The notes below the pieces were generated by a model. It did no database searches, was not told the DNA's origin, and saw only the letters and a list, made by a program, of their open reading frames with translations. This document shows positions 1-6,944 of a stretch of DNA of 9,519 nt, piece after piece (position 1 is the first letter of the stretch; each line of letters opens with the position of its first letter). The translations under genes and the position numbers were made by a program. This stretch comes from an uncultured Flavobacteriales bacterium (GTDB lineage: Bacteria > Bacteroidota > Bacteroidia > Flavobacteriales_D > Sanyastnellaceae). The DNA is taken from the NCBI GenBank assembly GCA_913057815.1, contig CAJXOV010000051.1, positions 1 through 9,519 on the forward strand, in the 5' to 3' direction.

Positions 1-36
1 TATTCGTCGGCAGCGTCAGATGTGTATAAGAGACAG
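1..36. other. Synthetic Nextera Read 1 adapter with Tn5 mosaic end (library artefact)
   Basis: Bases 4-36 match the Illumina Nextera Read 1 transposase adapter: the 14-base tail TCGTCGGCAGCGTC (4-17) followed by the 19-bp mosaic end AGATGTGTATAAGAGACAG (18-36). Bases 1-3 (TAT) sit where the end of an i5 index would be and fit an index ending in TAT, such as CTCTCTAT as I recall it. This is library-preparation DNA left in the assembly. An ATG inside it at 20 is in frame with the following permease and would wrongly be called as its start, adding the peptide MCIRDS. The segment should be trimmed. Confidence 0.97.
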
Positions 37-2011
37 TCCAAAAACAGTACTAACTGCTCCATTTAGTTTAGTACTCTCCAAGACTACGGCTAAAAAATAT
101 TTCGGAGAAGCGAATCCTGTCGGGCAAACTTTAAAAGTCTATGATGATGGCCGAGTAGCTACCATTACCGGAATCATGGAAGATATTCCTGAGAACTCTC
201 ACATGAACCCCGATGTTTTGATTTCATTCTCTACACTTACAGAAGACTTAAACCCCGAAATAGAAGATCACTGGGGGAATTATGGCTGTTTCGCTTATAT
301 ACTTACCACTCCCAACACGAATCACAAAGACTTAGAAACTAAATTTAAAGACTTCTTCCCAAGACATCTTACAGAGGAAGAAAGTGAGCAAATCTCTGCT
401 GAACTATTCTTAGAACCATTAACCTCTGTTTACCTGCATTCAGAAAGGGGAGCCAATAGAGGCGGAGATATAAACAGAGTATACGTTTTTTCTGTAGTAG
501 CCATTTTCATACTCCTAATAGCTTGTATTAATTTTATAAACCTTACTACAGCTCGTTCTGTTGAGAGAGCTAAAGAGGTAGGAATTAGAAAAGTTATCGG
601 TGCAGAAAAAAAGCAATTGGCGCTTCAGTTTATCGGTGAAGCCATAATCGTATGCCTTTTGGCATTCATCATAGCCGTACTTCTTTCGTCAGCGCTTCTT
701 CCTGGATTTAATGATCTTTCCGGAAAAGTGATAGCTGAAAGTATTTTCTCTTCTCCTTCTTACATTCTGATTTTGCTTGGGATTTCTCTAGCCATAGGAT
801 TGTTCGCGGGGCTGTATCCAGCGTTAGTCTTGTCGTCTTTCATTCCTGTGAAAGTTTTAAAGGGTAATTTCTCATCTGGAAGTAAAGGTATTTTGCTTCG
901 CAAAGGGCTAGTAATTACTCAGTTTACTATATCTACGGCATTGATCATAGGAACCATAATTATTTATGATCAAATGGAATTCATGCAGAGCACAGAATTA
1001 GGTTTTAATAAAGACCAAATGCTCGTCTTAGAAACCAATGGAGCTGAAGGAACCAATGCCCTGAAATCCACTTTAGATTATCTGCCTGGTGTGCTGTCCA
1101 CTTCTTTAACTTCTAGTGTTCCAGGAAGAAGTCACTCCACGGCATATACTGAAATTGAGAACGGTACTGGTGAAATGCAGGCTGCTGCTATAGACCTATA
1201 CTTTATCGATTATGATTTTGTACCACAGTTTAACTTAGAACTAAAAGCAGGAAGAAACTTCTCTTTAGAATTTGGAACAGACTCTACAGAAGCTATGCTC
1301 ATTAACGAAACCGCAGCTTCATTCTTAGGATTTAAAACGCCAGAAGATGCTTTGGGTGCTAGATTCGATCAGTGGGGAAGACAAGGTGTAGTCGTAGGTG
1401 TTCTTAAAGATTTCCATATAAGATCATTAGAAAGTGAAATCCCAGCTCTTTCTATGAGAATAGAAGAGGATAATTATCAGCTACTGGCGGTGAATGTAGC
1501 CTCAGCAAAACTAACAGAAACACTTTCAAGTATAGAAGGAGAATGGGGAACAGTAATTCCTGAAAAACCATTCGATTACTACTTCTTGGATGATTTTTTC
1601 AATCGTCAGTATGAAAGTCAAACACGATTCGGTAACCTGTTTTTATCATTCGCTATACTGGCTATTTTCATCTCTTGTCTCGGACTTTTAGGTTTGGCAG
1701 CTTACAGCACTATTCAAAGAAGAAGAGAAATAGGAATCAGAAAAGTTATAGGTTCATCAGTTCTAGGAATAGTTAAACTGCTTTCTATCGAGTTTATTAA
1801 GCTAGTCGGAATAGCCTTCCTTATAGCATCTCCTATCATGTACTTCCTGATGAATTATTGGCTAGAGGATTTCGCTTACAGAATTACAGTAAAATGGTGG
1901 ATGTTTTTAATAGCAGGAGGGTTGGCATTTTTAGTAGCCATACTTACTGTTAGCTTTCACGCACTTAAAGCTTCCATGGCTAATCCTGTTAAAAGTCTAA
2001 GATCAGAATAA
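37..2011 (+). CDS. ABC transporter permease, two-FtsX-domain MacB type, 5'-truncated at adapter
   Basis: This inner-membrane permease of the MacB/FtsX superfamily (COG0577-like) lacks its start. Genuine sequence begins at 37 (first full codon at 38, Pro); alignment of LVLSK with the paralogues suggests about 140 N-terminal residues are missing, including TM1 and most of periplasmic domain 1. Counting from the spurious ATG at 20, the end of periplasmic domain 1 carries TGIMEDIP..SH (50-61). TM2-4 are near 153-175, 205-225 and 249-271, with the first FtsX coupling motif RAKEVGIRKVIGA (183-195) and GLYPALVLS (264-272). TM5 is near 296-315. Periplasmic domain 2 (about 317-535) contains VGVLKDFHIRSL (459-470) and FLDDFF. 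TM6-8 are near 539-563, 590-612 and 626-646, with the second motif REIGIRKVIGSS (569-580). The tail is NPVKSLRSE. There is no nucleotide-binding domain. Its motifs resemble those of the gene at 4476 more than those of its immediate neighbour. The substrate is unknown. Confidence 0.93.
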
Positions 2012-2021
2012 ACCGAGAATA

Positions 2022-4460
2022 ATGATTCTACATAACTTAAAAATAGCGTGGAGAAACTTGAATAGAAACAGACTATTCACCCTCATTAATATGATCAGTT
2101 TAGCCATAGGCCTGAGTGCATCATTCGTAATAGGAGTTTTAGTTTATTATGACTTTTCATTCGATAAGTTTCATGAAGATCACCACCAGATTTATAGGAT
2201 CATTTCTAAGCAAACTTATGCGGATGGCACGCACTTCATCTCTGGAGTCCCTTCACTCGCGGGAGCTTCTGTTAGAGAAGATATTTCTGGAATTGAGCTT
2301 ACCTCTTCATTTTTTACTATGGGACTGGATAAGGTAGAAAAGCCAAATTCTGATTCTGATTTCACACCTACTAGAGAGGTCATTTATGCAGACGGAGATT
2401 ATTTCAGATTATTTAATTACAACTGGTTATCGGGATCTAAAAACGATGTTCTACAGAATCCAAATGAACTAGTCCTAACAAAAGCTAGAGCTACTTATTA
2501 TTTCCCGGAGTTGACTCCTGATCAAATCATAGGAAAAATCCTCATTTACGATGATACAATCCAAATGAAGATTACTGGAATAGTATCAGATCTAGAACAA
2601 CGCACTGACCTTACTTTCCAAGAATTTATTTCTATTCCTACCGCTAAGCAGACGGATGCTAAAGACTTAGTATTCAACGATAATTGGGGAAACACAAATT
2701 CGGCTTCTCAGGTTTTTATAAAAATATCAGCTTCCGAAAAAAATATACAGAATCAACTAAACGCACTGGCCATCGCGCATGAAGCCCCGGAATCAGAAGC
2801 ATATGGAGAGAAAAGAGAATTTCTTCTTCAGCCTTTAAGTGAACTTCACTTCAGCGAAAATCTAGGAATATTCAATTATTCTCCTCCTGCTGCCAGCAAA
2901 GACACACTCATTTACTTAGGTTATATCGCGCTCTTCCTATTGATATTAGGCTGTGTTAACTTTGTGAATCTCACCACTGCTGCGGCCAATAAACGCTCTA
3001 AAGAAATAGGAGTAAAAAAGACTTTAGGAAGCTCAAAACCTCAGTTAATTCAGCAGTTTTTAAGTGAATCTATCATTCTTACTTTCTTAGCTGGAGCTCT
3101 ATCATTAGTTCTTTCCTATGGGCTGCTTAAAGTCTTTTCAGATTTCTTGCCTGAAGATTTATCGTTTCAGTTATTCTATAGTCCTGTGGTCATAGGTTTA
3201 ATTATTATTCTGCTTCTGTTTACAGCACTAGTCGCTGGAATTTATCCTTCTCTTATTCTGTCTAGGTTAAAACCTGTTTCTATCATGAATGGTGGACGTT
3301 CGGCTGGGAAAGGAAATGCGAATCTGAGGAAAGGTCTTATCGTTTTTCAGTTCACGATCGCACAGGTATTTATTATTGCAACGCTCTTCGTAGGCAAGCA
3401 AATTAATTACATGATGGCCGAAGACATGGGCATCAATACAGAGACTACGGCATATGTTTACACTCCATGGAAAGTTCGTTCTCAGTCTAAACGAGAGATT
3501 TTCAGACAAAATGTAACAGATATTCCTGCTGTAACTCAAACTTCTTTAGGAAATAATCCTCCCGCTTCTTTTAGTACCAACACCACAGTAGCCACATTCA
3601 GAAATGGAGAGTCTGAGCAGCACACCACGCTTCAACTACTTTTTGGAGATCGAAACTTTTTAGATCTATATGAAATAGAAATCCTAGCCGGTAGAGTTCC
3701 TGTTCATGATTCTATAAGAGAATATGTCATCAACGAAACGTATTTGAAAGAATTAGGATTTGATAACCCTATAGATGTCATAGACAAGACTATTCTAGTG
3801 GATGAAGAACTTAGAACGATAGTCGGAGTTATGAAAGATTTCAATCAGAAATCACTTAAATCCCCTATCAAACCGATGGCTTTTATCGGAGACATTTATC
3901 CCAATTATTCGATGTTTAGAACACTTCACTTCACGCTGGATAAAAAATCTACTGATCATTGGCCTGAAGCTATAGCCCAGGTAGAAACAGCCTGGAAGAT
4001 GACTTATCCTGAAGCTAATTTTCGAATAAACTTTATGGATGATGTAGTAGAAAAATTCTACCGCGATGAGAAGAAGACCTCAACCCTACTCAATTGGGCC
4101 ACAGGTTTTTGCATATTAATTAGTTGTCTTGGCCTGTTAGGTTTGGTGATTTACACCACAGAGAGGAGGTCCAAGGAAATAAGTATCAGAAAGGTGCTAG
4201 GAGCTACTGTTATGCAGTTGAATTTTTTGCTTTGCAAAGAGTTCATGCTGCTAGTAGCCTTAGCATTTCTGTTAGCTGCTCCACTAGCGTGGTGGTGGGT
4301 TAAAGATTGGCTTCAGAATTTCGCTTTTAAGACAGGAATTAATTGGGGATTATTCGTACTAGGAGGAATCATCATTCTCGCTTTTTCCCTTTTTATAATA
4401 GGAATAAGAACCACCATTACAGCCCGAAGAAATCCAGTTAAAAGTCTTATATCAGAATAA
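2022..4460 (+). CDS. ABC transporter permease, two-FtsX-domain MacB type (812 aa, complete)
   Basis: A complete inner-membrane permease starting 10 bp after the previous stop. The ATG is supported because the protein opens with the family pattern K-I-A-W-R-N-L..N-R (7-17), with TM1 at about 20-42. Periplasmic domain 1 spans about 43-295. TM2-4 are near 296-318, 347-368 and 387-410, with coupling motif KRSKEIGVKKTLGSS (324-338) and AGIYPSLILS (405-414). TM5 is near 437-457. Periplasmic domain 2 spans about 460-685 and holds VGVMKDFNQKSL (601-612) and FMDDVV. TM6-8 are near 687-711, 740-760 and 775-794; the tail is NPVKSLISE. Two departures stand out: the second coupling motif reads SKEISIRKVLGAT, with Ser721 where the others have Gly, and the usual D-x-P..SH segment of domain 1 is replaced by DLEQRTD (190-196). 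As in MacB-type relatives, it probably transmits ATPase strokes to the periplasm. No ATPase is fused or adjacent, and the substrate is unknown. Confidence 0.95.
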   Translation: MILHNLKIAWRNLNRNRLFTLINMISLAIGLSASFVIGVLVYYDFSFDKFHEDHHQIYRIISKQTYADGTHFISGVPSLAGASVREDISGIELTSSFFTMGLDKVEKPNSDSDFTPTREVIYADGDYFRLFNYNWLSGSKNDVLQNPNELVLTKARATYYFPELTPDQIIGKILIYDDTIQMKITGIVSDLEQRTDLTFQEFISIPTAKQTDAKDLVFNDNWGNTNSASQVFIKISASEKNIQNQLNALAIAHEAPESEAYGEKREFLLQPLSELHFSENLGIFNYSPPAASKDTLIYLGYIALFLLILGCVNFVNLTTAAANKRSKEIGVKKTLGSSKPQLIQQFLSESIILTFLAGALSLVLSYGLLKVFSDFLPEDLSFQLFYSPVVIGLIIILLLFTALVAGIYPSLILSRLKPVSIMNGGRSAGKGNANLRKGLIVFQFTIAQVFIIATLFVGKQINYMMAEDMGINTETTAYVYTPWKVRSQSKREIFRQNVTDIPAVTQTSLGNNPPASFSTNTTVATFRNGESEQHTTLQLLFGDRNFLDLYEIEILAGRVPVHDSIREYVINETYLKELGFDNPIDVIDKTILVDEELRTIVGVMKDFNQKSLKSPIKPMAFIGDIYPNYSMFRTLHFTLDKKSTDHWPEAIAQVETAWKMTYPEANFRINFMDDVVEKFYRDEKKTSTLLNWATGFCILISCLGLLGLVIYTTERRSKEISIRKVLGATVMQLNFLLCKEFMLLVALAFLLAAPLAWWWVKDWLQNFAFKTGINWGLFVLGGIIILAFSLFIIGIRTTITARRNPVKSLISE

Positions 4461-4475
4461 CAAAAAGAAGTCGCC

Positions 4476-6899
4476 ATGTTCAAATTATATTTAAAAATTG
4501 CTCTTCGTTACCTGCTTAAAAACAAGCTCTACTCTATCATAAACATAGTAGGTTTAGCTATAGGTGTAGCTTCTTTTATTCTAATAATGATTTATGTAAA
4601 CAATGAGAATAGCTATGACTCATTCACTAATTCGGAAAACGTATACCGAGTTTACATGGATTATAAAGAAGGGGATTCATACGAACCTGGAGATGCTCAA
4701 ACTTATAATTTATCCGGGCCGATAATAAAAGAAACATTTCCAGAAGTATCTGAATATGTCAGATTCTATTACTTTGAAAAAGTTACCTTCAATACAGACG
4801 ACCAACTTCTAACTCAAAATTCAGGGGCACTGGCAGACCACACTTATTTCGATATTTTCAAATACGATTTATTAAAAGGAGATAAAAAAAATGTTCTGAC
4901 TGAGCCAAACACAATTGTGCTTAATGAGTCATTAGAGAAAAAATTATTTGGTAAAAACTCAGGTTTAGGAAAAACCGTTTCGGTCTATAGTTCAGGTGAA
5001 GAAATAAGACTTATAGTAACTGGGGTAATGCAAGATTTACCATCAAGCTCTCACTTCAATCCAACCTTCCTAATATCATTTGCTAGTCAAAAAACATGGG
5101 AGATTTTTAACGAAGATGATTACAGGCCTAACTGGAATATGAATAATTTCTACACTTATATTTCTCTTGATAAAAACACCAATGTATCTGACTTAAGAGA
5201 GAAAATATTCAAATTAGACATTGGAGATAATGAAGGGGAAGAAAGACATAACATTGAAGCTATCGAAAGCATTCATTTAGAATCCAGTAAGCCCTATGAA
5301 ATAGAAACCAATGGAAGTGCCACTCGTGTTAAGTTTCTTTCTGCCATAGCGTTCATTATTCTCATTTTATCATGGTTGAATTACGTTAATTTATCCAGTA
5401 CTAAATCACTAGAAAGAGCTAAGGAAATAGGAATACGAAAAGTGGCAGGTGCTCAGCGTCAGCAGATAGTAATTCAATCACTTCTGGAATCTTTGGTCTT
5501 AAACTTTATTTCGTTGGTTCTAGCTTTAGCCATTGCTCTTATCTTTCTGCCTATATATAATGGATTCACTGGAAGCGAAATAACCATAGGTTTATCTAAT
5601 CTCCGAGACCTAACTCCGATTCTTTCTATTATTCTTGCTGGAATGTTAGTGGCAGGGTTATATCCAGCCATAGTTCTGAGCAATTACTCTCCGGTAAAGG
5701 CACTGAAAGGAAAAGTGAAAATCCATAGCGGTGGACTAAGCATAAGAAAAGGTCTAATCATCACTCAGTTTGTGGCTACTATCGTTCTTTTAATCGGAAC
5801 CATAGTAGTAACCAAACAAATGGCTTTTATGAATAATCAGCCAGTAGGAGCTGATATGAATAATATTATTACTCTCAACGGTTCTCTAATTAGTGAAAAA
5901 CCTGACTCTCTATTAGTACAAGATTATTTGGTGTTACAAAATGAGCTGAACAACAAGTCATTTATCAAGAATACTTCATCTGCCGGCACCTATCCAGGTG
6001 ATGCATTTGACAATCTTTCCTCCTCTAGAGGTATTACTATGCCAAATGGAGAAGAAAATGAATCAAGCATTTTTTACACGTTCGCAGCAGACTCAAACTT
6101 CTTCGAACTCACTAATATTCCTTTCGCAGCAGGAGAAAACTTCCGCAGTTCAAAATTATGGAGCAGAAATATTGTAGTGAATGAAATGCTATTAAAAGAA
6201 TTAGAAATTCAATCTCATGAAGACATTTTAGATAAAACCTTACAATTTTGGGGAGAAGAATGGACAGTTACTGGAATAGTTGAAAACCACTACCATTTTG
6301 GAGTAAAAAAGCCTGCACTTCCTATGATATACAGACAAGGCTTCACTAGTGACAACATGCTAGTAAAGTTTGATGACCAAGTAACTTCTCATTCGGATAT
6401 CTCTTCCGCTCTTGCCGATGTGGAAATTACATGGAAACGCATTTTCCCGCAAAGCACGTTTAGCTACTCATTTCTTGATGAAAAATTTGAGGCTCAATAC
6501 AATGATGACAAAATGTTCGCTAAAGCGTTTACCATTTTCACATTGCTGGCCATATTCATAGCTTCTTTAGGATTATTTGGTTTGACTTCTTACACCTGTA
6601 TTCAAAAACGAAAAGAAATCGGGATTAGAAAAGTGAATGGAGCCACCGTGCTAAACATTCTTAAAATGCTCAATAAAAATTTTATAGCCTGGATAGGAAT
6701 AGCTTTCATCATAGCCGCACCACTTGGACTTTATGTCATGGGTAAATGGTTAGAAAACTTCCCATTAAAGACTGAAATAAGCTGGTGGATATTTTTAGCA
6801 GCGGGAACCCTAGTGATTCTCATTAGCCTAATAACTGTGAGTTGGCAAAGTATTAATGCTGCTCTAAGCAATCCTATTAATACTTTAAAAGATGAATAA
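4476..6899 (+). CDS. ABC transporter permease, two-FtsX-domain MacB type (807 aa, complete)
   Basis: A complete permease 15 bp downstream of its neighbour, with an A/G-rich stretch (AAAAAGAAG) 6 bp before the ATG. It begins with the family N-terminus (K-I-A-L-R-Y-L..N-K) and TM1 at about 20-42. Periplasmic domain 1 (about 43-282) contains TGVMQDLPSSSHFNP (182-196). TM2-4 are near 283-305, 338-360 and 381-402, with coupling motif ERAKEIGIRKVAGA (313-326) and AGLYPAIVLS (393-402). TM5 is near 425-446. Periplasmic domain 2 spans about 447-678. TM6-8 are near 680-705, 733-755 and 770-790, with the second coupling motif KRKEIGIRKVNGAT (711-724). Two features differ from the paralogues: the V-G-V-x-K-D-[FY] strand of domain 2 is replaced by TGIVENHYHFGV (599-610), and the tail is NPINTLKDE instead of NPVKSL. 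Its motifs pair with the gene at 37. The protein has no ATPase domain; function beyond MacB/FtsX-type permease is not predictable. Confidence 0.95.
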   Translation: MFKLYLKIALRYLLKNKLYSIINIVGLAIGVASFILIMIYVNNENSYDSFTNSENVYRVYMDYKEGDSYEPGDAQTYNLSGPIIKETFPEVSEYVRFYYFEKVTFNTDDQLLTQNSGALADHTYFDIFKYDLLKGDKKNVLTEPNTIVLNESLEKKLFGKNSGLGKTVSVYSSGEEIRLIVTGVMQDLPSSSHFNPTFLISFASQKTWEIFNEDDYRPNWNMNNFYTYISLDKNTNVSDLREKIFKLDIGDNEGEERHNIEAIESIHLESSKPYEIETNGSATRVKFLSAIAFIILILSWLNYVNLSSTKSLERAKEIGIRKVAGAQRQQIVIQSLLESLVLNFISLVLALAIALIFLPIYNGFTGSEITIGLSNLRDLTPILSIILAGMLVAGLYPAIVLSNYSPVKALKGKVKIHSGGLSIRKGLIITQFVATIVLLIGTIVVTKQMAFMNNQPVGADMNNIITLNGSLISEKPDSLLVQDYLVLQNELNNKSFIKNTSSAGTYPGDAFDNLSSSRGITMPNGEENESSIFYTFAADSNFFELTNIPFAAGENFRSSKLWSRNIVVNEMLLKELEIQSHEDILDKTLQFWGEEWTVTGIVENHYHFGVKKPALPMIYRQGFTSDNMLVKFDDQVTSHSDISSALADVEITWKRIFPQSTFSYSFLDEKFEAQYNDDKMFAKAFTIFTLLAIFIASLGLFGLTSYTCIQKRKEIGIRKVNGATVLNILKMLNKNFIAWIGIAFIIAAPLGLYVMGKWLENFPLKTEISWWIFLAAGTLVILISLITVSWQSINAALSNPINTLKDE

Positions 6900-6944
6900 T
6901 CACAGAAAAAGGATCGCAAATCCACTTCATATAATAGCATAATC

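Noticed and set aside
37..2011. The first permease as a naturally shortened 663-residue variant lacking TM1.
   Set aside because: Its apparent start lies entirely in adapter sequence and the genuine sequence begins mid-domain in full register with the paralogues, so the truncation is technical.
2149..2337. Plus-strand frame of 62 codons in an alternative frame within the gene at 2022.
   Set aside because: It overlaps conserved permease coding sequence just after TM1 and its translation has no family features. It is a shadow frame.
3267..3539. Minus-strand open frame of 90 codons inside the gene at 2022.
   Set aside because: It lies wholly antisense to a well-supported permease and its translation shows no recognisable domain. 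Similar antisense frames at 5474-5683, 6731-6946 and 8309-8545 are rejected for the same reason.
6930..6935. TATAAT hexamer 9 bases before the ATG at 6945, as a possible -10 box.
   Set aside because: Bacteroidota promoters normally use a TAnnTTTG -7 element, no matching -33 element is visible, and the position would leave almost no leader. In AT-rich DNA the hexamer is likely chance.
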